A DNA stretch of 64,000 nt from Denitrobaculum sp965225735 (GTDB lineage Bacteria > Pseudomonadota > Alphaproteobacteria > Kiloniellales > Kiloniellaceae): NCBI GenBank assembly GCA_965225735.1, contig CBDDBN010000030.1:868001-932000 (forward strand). Reading direction: 5' to 3'. This document shows, piece after piece, positions 1 through 7,750 of the stretch. The notes under the pieces are model-generated. The model was given only the letters and a program-made list of their open reading frames with translations. It ran no database searches and was not told the origin of the DNA. Every line of letters starts with the position of its first letter. Position 1 is the first letter of the stretch. The position numbers and the translations under genes are program-made.

Positions 1-63
1 GTCGATGGTGGCTTGAGCATCGAAAGGCATGATATCGTCCGGGGTTGATATTTAATCTTTGGT

Positions 64-129
64 GATATAAATATCTCACATGAGAGATGATTAATCAATA
101 AAAATATCGTAGAGGATATAAAAAATATC
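64..129. promoter_or_regulatory. Cluster of short palindromes upstream of the first HTH gene
   Basis: Four perfect dyads lie in 66 bases directly before the ATG at 130: GATAT-AA-ATATC (64-75), TCTCA-CA-TGAGA (74-85), TGATTAATCA (88-97) and GATAT-AAAAA-ATATC (115-129). The last one abuts the start codon. This fits an operator for autoregulation by the small HTH protein that follows. The only Shine-Dalgarno-like stretch (AGAGGA, 111-116) is 13 bases from the ATG and overlaps the last dyad. Binding is inferred. Confidence 0.45.
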
Positions 130-372
130 ATGATAGATGCTGCACAGATGCGAGCCGCTAGAGCGTTGCTCAAGTGGTCGATTGCCGAGTTATCGAATAA
201 AACGGGCGTCAGCGTTCCAACGATTCAACGAATGGAAAGCCGGGGTACCGGCGTAAGCGCGGTGAACAACGTTGAGGCGGTCACAAGAGCTCTCGAAAAT
301 GCTGGAATCGAATTTATCTCCGAGAATGGCGGGGGTGCCGGTGTGCGCTTTAAGGAGAGGTCGGGGGAGTGA
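130..372 (+). CDS. Small XRE-type helix-turn-helix regulator (80 aa)
   Basis: Predicted DNA-binding protein made almost entirely of one Cro/C1-type helix-turn-helix. The recognition region is around residues 17-36 (IAELSNKTGVSVPTIQRME). The tail, around residues 56-76, reads AGIEFISENGGGAGVRFK. The same layout and tail occur in a second 80-residue protein at 9501-9746, so the two are paralogues 9.3 kb apart. The start is ATG preceded by palindromes rather than a well-placed ribosome binding site. Such short regulators are common in mobile regions of alphaproteobacteria, often beside partner genes of unknown function. The role here is inferred. Confidence 0.8.
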   Translation: MIDAAQMRAARALLKWSIAELSNKTGVSVPTIQRMESRGTGVSAVNNVEAVTRALENAGIEFISENGGGAGVRFKERSGE

Positions 373-529
373 AGCCAGCCGGTGTAACTCAGGCTGTATA
401 CCGGCGCGCCATTAAGGCTGCGCGAGAATGAGTCCTGACAGATTGGGGGTAGCTATTTTTATGGAATTCTTTATTTCCCATCTTATTTCCCATACTGTGA
501 CCCGATAGATGCTTCAAAGGCCCTCAACA

Positions 530-1324
530 ATGCCCAACCTCGCCGATGACCCGTTTTTCGGACCCGCACCTGACACGCTTCCATTAAAGTCCGCGCCACT
601 CGCGAGCGTGCTCGTTCAGGTGAATTTCACCGAAGTTTTTAATATTGCGAACCAAGCATATATTGCCAATTTTCAAGATCGTATCCGCTCCGATTATCCC
701 ATCAGCCAACAAGACCAGGGCATCACTTTGCAGATGACGCAGACGGGCCCCCAACCAACGGCGGTCCCAAACTGGCGATTTATCGATGCTGAGAAACATT
801 GGAGGGTGACGCTAACCACGAACTTCTTCAGCCTCGAATCACGCAAATACACGTCTCGGCCTGATTTCGTAGAGCGTGTTTATAAAATCGCTGCGGCATT
901 AAATGATACAATCGCGCCAAACTTGGTAACTCGCATTGGCGTTCGCTACATCAATCAAGTCTATGGAGAAGCTTATCAGAATATCGATAATATTATTCGA
1001 GAAGAAGTCTTGGGAGTTGGAACCCAAAATTACCGTTCGCACTTCGAAACCGCTTTAAGCCATGTAGTGTGTCGAGCCAAAGAAGGGAGGATGTCCGCTC
1101 GTTGGGGACTTTTACCTGAAAATCAAACTCATGACCCCAATATGATGCCAGCAATAAATCAACCGTCTTGGTTTCTCGATACAGACGTGTTTACGGAATA
1201 TCATCGTCCAGAAACCTTATCGCCTGAGGTGATTAAGGAGCAGACCATGTCTCTTGCCACAAGAGCCTACGCATTTTTCCGTTGGGCCGTCGATGATGAA
1301 TTTCTTCGACTGCATGGAGGTTGA
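530..1324 (+). CDS. TIGR04255 family protein of unknown function
   Basis: First gene of a three-gene operon. Its layout resembles the sporadically distributed TIGR04255 family: an N-terminal PL-x-SVLVQVNF strand, a central VTRIGVRYINQVYG block (about residues 138-151), and near the C-terminus WFLDTDVF followed by FFRWAVDDEFLRLHG. No catalytic motif or membrane segment is visible, and the family has no known biochemical function. ATG 530 is preferred because AAAGG lies 9 bases upstream; an in-frame ATG at 509 would add seven residues. Base composition is AT-richer than the core genes beyond 12.4 kb, suggesting acquisition. The next gene starts 3 bases after the stop codon. Confidence 0.75.
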   Translation: MPNLADDPFFGPAPDTLPLKSAPLASVLVQVNFTEVFNIANQAYIANFQDRIRSDYPISQQDQGITLQMTQTGPQPTAVPNWRFIDAEKHWRVTLTTNFFSLESRKYTSRPDFVERVYKIAAALNDTIAPNLVTRIGVRYINQVYGEAYQNIDNIIREEVLGVGTQNYRSHFETALSHVVCRAKEGRMSARWGLLPENQTHDPNMMPAINQPSWFLDTDVFTEYHRPETLSPEVIKEQTMSLATRAYAFFRWAVDDEFLRLHGG

Positions 1325-1326
1325 TA

Positions 1327-2091
1327 ATGCTAGATTCGATCTTGTTTGCGGTGTTACCTACACCCGCATTACCGCCCAGCCGTTTTGATATTGATCCACC
1401 CATTGTTGCGAAGAATGCATGGGATACCTCTGAGGTTCATTTTGAGGCCTCCGTTGCCGAATTGAGCATGCGTGATATCCGGTCATCTTCATCTTCAAAT
1501 AGTGTGTCGGTGGAGTTTATTAAGAACAGTGCAATTATGCCTCGCGCAACATCGGCGCAATCAAATGCCATTGAAGCTCTCGCTCAAATGGTTAACGCAG
1601 AAGAACGCGCAATATCTGTCCAGGTGGGCAGCTCAGTTGAGAATCTGTTCGAAGTTCGCCGGTTGACTGGTTTCAGTTGGGAAAAAATCGCGGGCCTTCT
1701 GGGGGTTGACCGTAGATCAGTGCACAATTGGGTAAAGGGCGCGGAAATTCGTGAAAAGAATGCTAAGCGCATTGCTGAAATTCTATCTACACTCCGCTTT
1801 ATCGATCGCGGAAGCGTCGAATTGAACGTTGTCGCGTTAACACAAAAAGGTTCAGACGGATTGGATGGTCTAGAGCTTCTAAGAGAAGGCTCAATTGAGA
1901 ATGCTCGGAAACTAGTCGGTCCAGGCACTCCTAGCGGCCGGCCACAAGTAAGCGCGGCATCCGATAATCAATTGCCCAAAGGCCTCTTGGAATTTTTTGT
2001 CCATCCAGATGCTTCTTCCGCGGATGTATCTGAGCAAATAGATGCAGAGCCGCCGCGAACAAAGCGCAGGCGTACCATTCGACGAGGGTGA
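1327..2091 (+). CDS. Helix-turn-helix protein, middle gene of the three-gene operon
   Basis: A 254-residue protein with one recognisable domain, a helix-turn-helix near residues 107-160 (FSWEKIAGLLGVDRRSVHNW, then an Arg/Lys-rich helix). The N-terminal 90 residues are Pro- and Ser-rich and look disordered; the C-terminus ends in a basic tail (RTKRRRTIRRG). ATG 1327 is chosen because GGAGG (1316-1320) sits 6 bases upstream, inside the end of the preceding gene. A TTG at 1321 would overlap that gene. The tight spacing to its neighbours indicates cotranscription and translational coupling. It could be the operon's regulator or a DNA-targeting component. Confidence 0.7.
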   Translation: MLDSILFAVLPTPALPPSRFDIDPPIVAKNAWDTSEVHFEASVAELSMRDIRSSSSSNSVSVEFIKNSAIMPRATSAQSNAIEALAQMVNAEERAISVQVGSSVENLFEVRRLTGFSWEKIAGLLGVDRRSVHNWVKGAEIREKNAKRIAEILSTLRFIDRGSVELNVVALTQKGSDGLDGLELLREGSIENARKLVGPGTPSGRPQVSAASDNQLPKGLLEFFVHPDASSADVSEQIDAEPPRTKRRRTIRRG

Positions 2092-2923
2092 GAGAGCTGT
2101 ATTGGCGAACGATGCTCTGATAGTTTCCTCTGATGAAGAACCCTTACGACATTGGAGGCAAGGTGACTTCGCGATTGATGTCGGCGGATTTTTGTTCGCC
2201 GAACCCTCCGATGATGAATTCGCCTTTTCTGCAGCGGAAGAACCTGACGATAGTTGGGGCTTAATTGTAGTTTCGCAAACCTGCGATATCGTCCGGGCAA
2301 CTAGCGGACGGGATCACGTTGCGGTATGTCCGCTCATAAAACGGCCAGCTGCAGAATTGAGTGAAATCCGTAAGGGGAAACGACCGAATCTTGTACAGGT
2401 AGAAAACGCGCCATCTGATGTTTTCGCAGATTTGGCACGCATCATGTCGATATCAAAATCACTGCTAGCGACGTGGGATCGAGTAAGTGGATTTGACTCC
2501 GATCAGACTCGATCTCGTTTCGCGGCAGCGCTAGAAAGGAAATTCGGAAGATTTGCGTTCCCTGATGAATTTGATGCCGCGATAAAATCCTTTCGCGACC
2601 GTGTGTGGAGACGACACGACAAAGCCCAGTCCGAAGTAGGTCAGGTTTATCGTTCTCTTGCTGAGATACGTTTTAAGGCCAACCCGAGTTGGGATGCTGA
2701 TCAGCGTGAAATCACCGTTCTGGCCATTTTGCAACCAGAAGGCTTGCGAGAAGCCAATCGCGATGTAATTCAACGCGAGCTCGAGGGTGCTATTGGGAAA
2801 ATTCAGCTGCCGAACGGATATGTGTGGGCCACGCCTACATTTTACTTGGCCTCTGCCGCAGACTTAACGGGCGAAGATATACTCTCAAGCGACAGAGCGG
2901 ATTTCGATTTCCTTTGCGCGTGA
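2042..2923 (+). CDS. Unknown protein with SQTCD motif, third gene of the operon
   Basis: A 293-residue soluble protein of unknown function. Its most distinctive feature is WGLIVVSQTCDIVR (about residues 72-85), a hydrophobic strand followed by Ser-Gln-Thr-Cys-Asp, with a further Cys at about 96 (VCPLI). I recall similar SQTCD motifs in uncharacterised island-borne proteins. The Cys-Asp pair at a strand end could be a catalytic or metal site, but this is not established. ATG 2042 overlaps the previous gene by 50 bases; an in-frame TTG at 2102 just after that gene's stop is an alternative start. No membrane segment is seen. Confidence 0.65.
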   Translation: MQSRREQSAGVPFDEGERAVLANDALIVSSDEEPLRHWRQGDFAIDVGGFLFAEPSDDEFAFSAAEEPDDSWGLIVVSQTCDIVRATSGRDHVAVCPLIKRPAAELSEIRKGKRPNLVQVENAPSDVFADLARIMSISKSLLATWDRVSGFDSDQTRSRFAAALERKFGRFAFPDEFDAAIKSFRDRVWRRHDKAQSEVGQVYRSLAEIRFKANPSWDADQREITVLAILQPEGLREANRDVIQRELEGAIGKIQLPNGYVWATPTFYLASAADLTGEDILSSDRADFDFLCA

Positions 2924-2979
2924 TTGCCTTCGAGAAGTGGTTGCTGTCTGGGCGCCTGCGAATATGGTCGCCATTTTTT

Positions 2980-3097
2980 TGTTCCACTGTTCCACCCCTT
3001 AGAAAATGGAACAATGGAACACGGGGAGAGAAATGGCTGTTTTCTGCGGGTTTGAGCGCGAAAACGGTGGAACAAAGGCTGGAACATGAGGTGGAAC
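2980..3097. repeat. TGGAAC repeat cluster with inverted repeat and 12-bp phased copies
   Basis: Two 15-base arms (2980-2994 and 3007-3021) form an inverted repeat with one mismatch around a 12-base loop; each arm holds two TGGAAC-type hexamers. Further TGGAAC copies start at 3068, 3080 and 3092, exactly 12 bases apart. The block lies between the three-gene operon and the ParB-like gene. It resembles iterons or an operator array, but no cognate protein is identified. Confidence 0.55.
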
Positions 3098-3143
3098 GGA
3101 GTCAAACGGCGGTGGGGAAGAGCGAGAACCTGGACGGGCGCCA

Positions 3144-3563
3144 TTGAGCCGCGAAATCAAACACCACGACCTGAGACAATGTTTGCCTGAAGAGTGGTGG
3201 ATCGAAGCAGGCATGCAAGGATTCAAACCTTCCGCGTGTTCTTACCGCGTTAATGAAGCCAAAGGGGGCGCGGTCTTCCTGGTCGACGTCAATGACGTTG
3301 CACCGCTGCGTCGTACTCTTAGCCACGGTCTCTTTGGAGATAAGGATGGTGGCCCACCAGTCCGACAGCGGGTTGTTCAGATCCTACAGGGCTTCGTTCG
3401 CGGCGAAGCTATTCCGCCCGTGGAGATATTGCCGGCTCTAGAGGGCAGTGAGCACCGATACCGGCTGAAGGACGGCGCGCACCGCTTCTACCTATCAATC
3501 GCCGCGGGCTTTACCCACGTGCCGGCCGTCGAGGGGTTTGATTACAAGAATTGGAGCGGCTGA
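3144..3563 (+). CDS. ParB/sulfiredoxin-like domain protein
   Basis: A 139-residue protein. Its second half looks like a ParB-like nuclease/sulfiredoxin fold: VRQRVVQILQGFVRGE, then IPPVEILPA, then YRLKDGAHRFYLSIAAGFTHVPAV (about residues 73-130). The DGAHRF stretch matches the DGxHR core of ParB-like domains. No C-terminal partition HTH is present, so this is not a chromosome-partition ParB. It begins with TTG at 3144 and has only a weak ribosome binding site; a later start is possible. It converges on the minus-strand gene at 3589-3969. The role is unknown. Confidence 0.55.
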   Translation: MSREIKHHDLRQCLPEEWWIEAGMQGFKPSACSYRVNEAKGGAVFLVDVNDVAPLRRTLSHGLFGDKDGGPPVRQRVVQILQGFVRGEAIPPVEILPALEGSEHRYRLKDGAHRFYLSIAAGFTHVPAVEGFDYKNWSG

Positions 3564-3588
3564 GGTTGCACTGATGTTTGGTGTGAAG

Positions 3589-3969
3589 TCATTTGGTTTT
3601 GCGACGTGCTTTCCTTCCCGATGCCGACCTTTTTGGCGACCGACCCTTGTCTATAATCCGCTCCAAAGCAGCCAGCGTTTGTTCTGAAGAGGATTGCCCT
3701 AGAGCCAATGACAGCGATCCTTGGTAGGTGTGAATTACTCGAGGGTTTCTCTTCCTCGCGTCGCCACACTGTTCAATGATTCCGGCCTTTAGCGCTCGGT
3801 ATCTTTCTTCATCCCATCGCTTCGACGCCCCGATGCGATAGTGATGCTGGAGTTTGCGATCAGCCGGCATCTTACGAAGGTCCTCGGCTATCTGCCGCTC
3901 CAGCCAGCGCCGGGACTTTTTGAGCTTCGCGGCAACCTCATCAATGGTGTATTCGACCTCGTCGTCCAT
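3589..3969 (-). CDS. HTH protein, AlpA/excisionase-like
   Basis: A 126-residue basic protein with an N-terminal helix-turn-helix (YTIDEVAAKLKKSRRWLERQ) of the type found in AlpA and excisionase-like proteins, followed by an aromatic and basic wing (HHYRIGASKRWDEERYRAL). The C-terminal 20 residues are almost all Lys, Arg, Ser and Gly. ATG 3969 is chosen because GAGGAG precedes it by four bases; an upstream ATG at 4011 would add 14 residues. A small basic excisionase-like protein is typical of integrative elements, which suits the island context. Confidence 0.6.
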   Translation of the reverse strand: MDDEVEYTIDEVAAKLKKSRRWLERQIAEDLRKMPADRKLQHHYRIGASKRWDEERYRALKAGIIEQCGDARKRNPRVIHTYQGSLSLALGQSSSEQTLAALERIIDKGRSPKRSASGRKARRKTK

Positions 3970-4102
3970 GGCTCTCCTCGCGCTTCGATTCGCCGAAACT
4001 GAGTCGTCCACATCCGAGCAAGACCGTGTTGTGAGATTTATGCGGTGCTGACCGAGTAGGCTGCGGGCTGTCCTGCAACCCCAACTAAAAGGAAACGGTC
4101 AA

Positions 4103-5311
4103 TTGAGCCCAAAGCGCCGTGTCTCAAGAGAAGAACTCTATGCATTGGTCTGGCAGAAGCCGATGTCGCACCTGGCGGTGGAATATGGTGTGTCGGGTAG
4201 AGGTTTAGCGAAAATATGTGACCGGCTTGATATCCCAGTTCCAGCTCGTGGATACTGGGCCAAGAAGGCCGCTGGAAATGCGGGCCCTGTTCCAAATCTT
4301 CCGAAGCGAAAGGCTAAAGTGCCTGAAAGCACGGAGATCTGGTCGACCGCTCCGAGCGGGCCTCCAACACAGGCTCAGATCGAAATCCAACGGGTGGCTG
4401 AAAATGCGAGATCGGTCGTAACGAAATCAATTGAGACAAACGAAGGCTCTGAATTACATCCGAAAGTCCGGAGATGGATCGACGATCACAAAAAGCTTCA
4501 GCGCGAAAGAAAGCGTGAGTACAAAAAGCCTATAAGAAACAAACGGGGTGTGCGCAGCTGGTCTAGTTGGTCGCCACCACTGATTCCCGACCTGACAAAA
4601 AGGGACGAGTATCGTTTTCGATGCACGAGCCGCCTGTTGTATGCAGTCGAAGCTGCAGGCGGGAGAATCCTTGAAACACCAGTAACTGGGAGACTTGTGT
4701 TTGAGGTCGATGGTGAAGATGTGCATTGCGCATTAGTAGAGAAGTTAGTGCGGCGTACCTCTCATCGAAAAGATGACGAGGAACGGTGGACGGCATTTCC
4801 AGAACACCATCAAAGTGACCTAACATCCTCGGGTCTTTTGCGCGTTGATATCTCAAACTACCTTACTGACGGCCGTCAACGAAGATGGGTTGAAACGCAA
4901 AACCGAAGTTTTGTCGACATGTTGCCTATGGCTGTCGGGGAGATCATTGCCATGGCGCCGGCACTTGTCGAACGCAAACGAGAGATGGAGGAGCAGCATA
5001 GGGAGTATCTGCGAAAACAAGCAGAAAATGAAAGGCGCATGAGGCTGAGAGAGCAGAATCTTGAGCGCTGGGCAAAGCTGCAAAAGCTCGCCTCAAGCTG
5101 GGAGGAATGTCGAAGGCTCGAGGCCTTCTTAGTGGCTCTGCGTGGCAAGGTCGGATCTGACAGCGGCGTTACTGTTGACGGCCGCACAGTCGCTGAATGG
5201 ATTGTCTGGGCGGAGGAGAAGTTGGCAAAGGAAGATCCAGCGCAACGAACTGCAGTTGAGTTGGTGCAGGCATTCATGCCTAGCAAACGATACAGTTATG
5301 GCGACTACTGA
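4103..5311 (+). CDS. Conserved unknown protein with N-terminal HTH-like domain (402 aa)
   Basis: The N-terminus (SREELYALVWQKPMSHLAVE, then YGVSGRGLAKICDRLDIPVP, then RGYWAKKAAG) matches a block I recall from many uncharacterised proteobacterial proteins and looks like a DNA-binding helical domain. The middle holds an alpha/beta region. A charged helical, probably coiled-coil stretch at about residues 292-330 is rich in Glu and Arg. The start is TTG with AAAGGA 10 bases upstream. It stands alone between a minus-strand HTH gene and a minus-strand secreted-protein gene. No function can be assigned. Confidence 0.7.
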   Translation: MSPKRRVSREELYALVWQKPMSHLAVEYGVSGRGLAKICDRLDIPVPARGYWAKKAAGNAGPVPNLPKRKAKVPESTEIWSTAPSGPPTQAQIEIQRVAENARSVVTKSIETNEGSELHPKVRRWIDDHKKLQRERKREYKKPIRNKRGVRSWSSWSPPLIPDLTKRDEYRFRCTSRLLYAVEAAGGRILETPVTGRLVFEVDGEDVHCALVEKLVRRTSHRKDDEERWTAFPEHHQSDLTSSGLLRVDISNYLTDGRQRRWVETQNRSFVDMLPMAVGEIIAMAPALVERKREMEEQHREYLRKQAENERRMRLREQNLERWAKLQKLASSWEECRRLEAFLVALRGKVGSDSGVTVDGRTVAEWIVWAEEKLAKEDPAQRTAVELVQAFMPSKRYSYGDY

Positions 5312-5441
5312 TATCTAAGCTTCTCTGCGGCTACGATCTGAAGGCAGTCGAGCTGCAGTTGGATGGTCGAAGCGGGGTTTGGAAGGGGCGGTGCAGCGAG
5401 ACTTGTTCGACACGCCACGCCGCCCAAAAACAAAGAAAGCC

Positions 5442-6254
5442 TTAAGTTCGGATTGTGTCCTCACCGTCAAAAGCGTTGAGTCCTTTTGACCGTCGCAATT
5501 GGGTGCCGAGTAGCAATAGAACTGCCCCAAACGCGAACAGAGAGTATGTCGCTGGGCTGGATACATTGACTGGATCACTGGGGTTAGAAGGGGAGGCCTC
5601 CGTTCCATTGATTGCGCTTAGTAGAAACCTTTGATTCAATCCTCCTGGGCTCATAAGTATCCAATCGTAGTCGTCCCCAGATTCAGGCAACGGGTGATTG
5701 AAACCGAAGCCATTGGAAAAACTGAACCCGGTTGAAATATGGTCGAACTGCTGGTTCAGGTCGTCAAATGTCAAACCAAGTAGGTCAGCCGAGTCTCCTT
5801 GCCCAAACCAGTAGTTGTTGCGGCTGACAATAGATCCGGGACTTCCGATTAAAAGGCTCAACTGGCCTGTCATCCGCCGCTCAAATTCTATCAAAACCAA
5901 ATCGTATAGTGACCGATCAACAAGGAGTTCGCGGTTTATGAAAAAACTTCCTTCGCATATCGAATTTGACCTGATTTCGTTAGTTCCACAAACGCCAATG
6001 CCTGCTTGAGGACCGAAGCCTGTAACCCGAGCGCGCTCGATAGAAAAGTTCGGCCCGCTTGTTGTGTATCCCGTAACAGTGGCTGTTGCACCTTCACCGT
6101 TTGTCACCTGAATCTGCTCGACCCAGGCGGGCGTATTGACTTGAAAGTCCCAGCTAAGCGGCATTGCCTGAGCGTCTTGTGCGACTATGCCGGCCACAAC
6201 TATGCAAGCAGCAGTAACTTTGATCGAGCAGCCAATAATAGATTTGATGTTCAC
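5442..6254 (-). CDS. Secreted protein with PEP-CTERM-like sorting tail
   Basis: A 270-residue exported protein. An N-terminal signal peptide (about residues 1-30, ending in AQDAQA) precedes a beta-rich, Asn/Gly/Ser-rich body. The C-terminus has a Ser-Ser-Pro-Ala-Thr motif followed by a hydrophobic helix (YSLFAFGAVLLLLGTQL) and RRSK. This is the tripartite pattern of PEP-CTERM/exosortase-type sorting signals, although the first motif is SSPAT instead of the canonical PEPA and a further 14 residues follow the basic cluster. A canonical PEP-CTERM protein is encoded at 25161-25808. No exosortase gene is in the window. Confidence 0.7.
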   Translation of the reverse strand: MNIKSIIGCSIKVTAACIVVAGIVAQDAQAMPLSWDFQVNTPAWVEQIQVTNGEGATATVTGYTTSGPNFSIERARVTGFGPQAGIGVCGTNEIRSNSICEGSFFINRELLVDRSLYDLVLIEFERRMTGQLSLLIGSPGSIVSRNNYWFGQGDSADLLGLTFDDLNQQFDHISTGFSFSNGFGFNHPLPESGDDYDWILMSPGGLNQRFLLSAINGTEASPSNPSDPVNVSSPATYSLFAFGAVLLLLGTQLRRSKGLNAFDGEDTIRT

Positions 6255-6586
6255 GCCGATACCCTTTCCTTAAACAATGGTGGGCTTCTATCAGCGGATT
6301 AATTTGAATACATTGCAATCAATTTTCACTCGCCAAGGTCGTGCTGTTCTAAGGTTTCTCGCCACCACTCAAGGTGTTTGCGCCTGCGACATACGATTGT
6401 ATTCAGCGCATTGATGCTACGCTGTCGATGGGGGCGCACACCATCGTATGCCACCCTCCAACACAATTGCCCAAGATTGAATTCCATGCCAGTGTTTCTC
6501 GCGGCGGAGGCAGGAAGCCGGCAGCAGAGCTCGCTATCCGCCTTGGGGTAGTTGGAAGCCTAGCAGCGGATGGTTGAAGTCAGTTT
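6255..6586. other. Intergenic region with a distant inverted repeat
   Basis: No gene could be supported here. It contains the promoter side of the secreted-protein gene on the minus strand. An 8-base inverted repeat, CATACGAT (6390-6397) and ATCGTATG (6443-6450), is separated by 45 bases. A plus-strand reading frame at 6374-6577 has no family signature or ribosome binding site. Confidence 0.4.
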
Positions 6587-7129
6587 ATGGGTGCAATTGC
6601 AGTTTTGGGCTGGCCAGCCTTCGGGGCTATCGTGCTCTTTTTATTCTGTGGGTGCTATTTCCTATCGAAGGTTGAATCCAAAGCAATCCAATGGATCGGA
6701 TCCAGCATCATACTTGGGGGCTTCGTAGCGCTAGGTCTCTTTAAACAGGTCTTTTTCGATTGGCTTCCTGGCGGCCAAGAAAGAGCGCTTGCTTACATTT
6801 TGGATTGTGCAGTTGAGCAATTTACGCCGAGGCTTCCTGTGGCGGTCGATGAATCTACGACGATTGTGGGTGTCTCAAACTCTAGCAGCGCTTTGATTTT
6901 CGATGTAGGCGTTACCGACCGCGTTGAAGAAATAGATATAGAGGATGCAAAAGCCACTCTAAGACAAGCTGCCCTCGAAAACAGCTGTCAGGATAAAGCT
7001 TACATAGAGGTTTTGAGCCGCGGCGGGATGTTCATCTATAGATACGAAGATGTAGAGGGCAGAAAGGTATTCGACTTTTCGCTTTCACAAAAAGATTGCG
7101 ACACCGGCTTCAGCATTAAGGAGGAGTGA
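6587..7129 (+). CDS. Membrane protein of unknown function (180 aa)
   Basis: Two N-terminal transmembrane helices (about residues 4-26 and 34-54) are followed by a roughly 120-residue soluble domain that is probably periplasmic. It has two Cys residues (in the DCAVEQF and ENSCQDKAY segments) and another near the end. No family is recognised. The gene ends 4 bases before the nuclease gene start, and its last codons contain the Shine-Dalgarno AAGGAGG for that gene. The two are therefore likely cotranscribed. Confidence 0.6.
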   Translation: MGAIAVLGWPAFGAIVLFLFCGCYFLSKVESKAIQWIGSSIILGGFVALGLFKQVFFDWLPGGQERALAYILDCAVEQFTPRLPVAVDESTTIVGVSNSSSALIFDVGVTDRVEEIDIEDAKATLRQAALENSCQDKAYIEVLSRGGMFIYRYEDVEGRKVFDFSLSQKDCDTGFSIKEE

Positions 7130-7133
7130 GGAA

Positions 7134-7637
7134 ATGAGGCTGCTACTGGTCCCTGCCCTTCTCGCGCTTCTTACAGCGCCCGCTGCGGCCGAGACCATCA
7201 CCGGCAAGCCTCAATTCGGCGATGGCGACACCTTCAGAGTGAGCGGCACCAAGATCCGCATCTTCGGCATCGACACGCCCGAGACTGAGCAAGAATGCCG
7301 CACCGCTGATAACGCCTGCTATGCCTGTGGTGCCGCGGCTACGGATTACGTGGCGGAACTGGTCGGCGATAACGACGTGTCCTGCGAGCCCACGGGTGCG
7401 ACCACCTATGACCGCAAGGTCGCAGTCTGCTCAGTCGGCGATACGGATCTCGCTCACGAGATGCTGAAAGCAGGCTGGGCCGTTGCGTACCGGCGCTATC
7501 TGGATGATGTCCCAGGCAAGCGGGCGCTCTACGAAGGCGCTGAAGACCAGGCCAAGGCTGGACAGGACGGCATGTGGCAGGGCCGCTTCACTATGCCCTG
7601 GGATTGGCGACGCGGATCCCGCTCGTCAGGCTGCTAG
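7134..7637 (+). CDS. Secreted thermonuclease-like (SNase family) nuclease
   Basis: A calcium-dependent staphylococcal-nuclease-type phosphodiesterase, predicted to be exported. Residues 1-19 form a signal peptide ending in APAAAE. The core has GDGDTFRV (metal-binding Asp), IRIFGIDTPE (catalytic Arg and Asp/Glu) and TYDRKVAVC (second catalytic Arg), in family order. The 167-residue length is normal for single-domain bacterial SNases. Several Cys residues (ECRTADNACYACG) could form disulphides outside the cytoplasm. The likely role is degradation of extracellular or periplasmic nucleic acid; its partner is the membrane protein just upstream. Confidence 0.85.
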   Translation: MRLLLVPALLALLTAPAAAETITGKPQFGDGDTFRVSGTKIRIFGIDTPETEQECRTADNACYACGAAATDYVAELVGDNDVSCEPTGATTYDRKVAVCSVGDTDLAHEMLKAGWAVAYRRYLDDVPGKRALYEGAEDQAKAGQDGMWQGRFTMPWDWRRGSRSSGC

Positions 7638-7699
7638 CCACAGCTGAATCATACCTGTGATGTGTGGTCAAAGGTTAACAAAACATTAATCCCTGCCCC

Positions 7700-7734
7700 T
7701 TGACAGGCCCAACGGACCTATCATTATGATAGGT
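7700..7734 (+). promoter_or_regulatory. Promoter and 19-bp palindromic operator of the toxin-antitoxin pair
   Basis: A consensus -35 hexamer TTGACA (7700-7705) is followed 16 bases later by a -10-like CATTAT. A perfect palindrome ACCTATCA-TTA-TGATAGGT (7716-7734) overlaps that -10 region. The ACCT...AGGT dyad has the same form as the sites bound by MqsA-type antitoxins. This position is expected for autorepression of the downstream pair. Binding itself is inferred. Confidence 0.65.
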
Positions 7735-7750
7735 AGCGAGTAAGGATTCG

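Noticed and set aside
2824..3147. Plus-strand frame across the TGGAAC repeats
   Set aside because: It overlaps the end of the SQTCD gene and its codons follow the repeat sequence, with no ribosome binding site.
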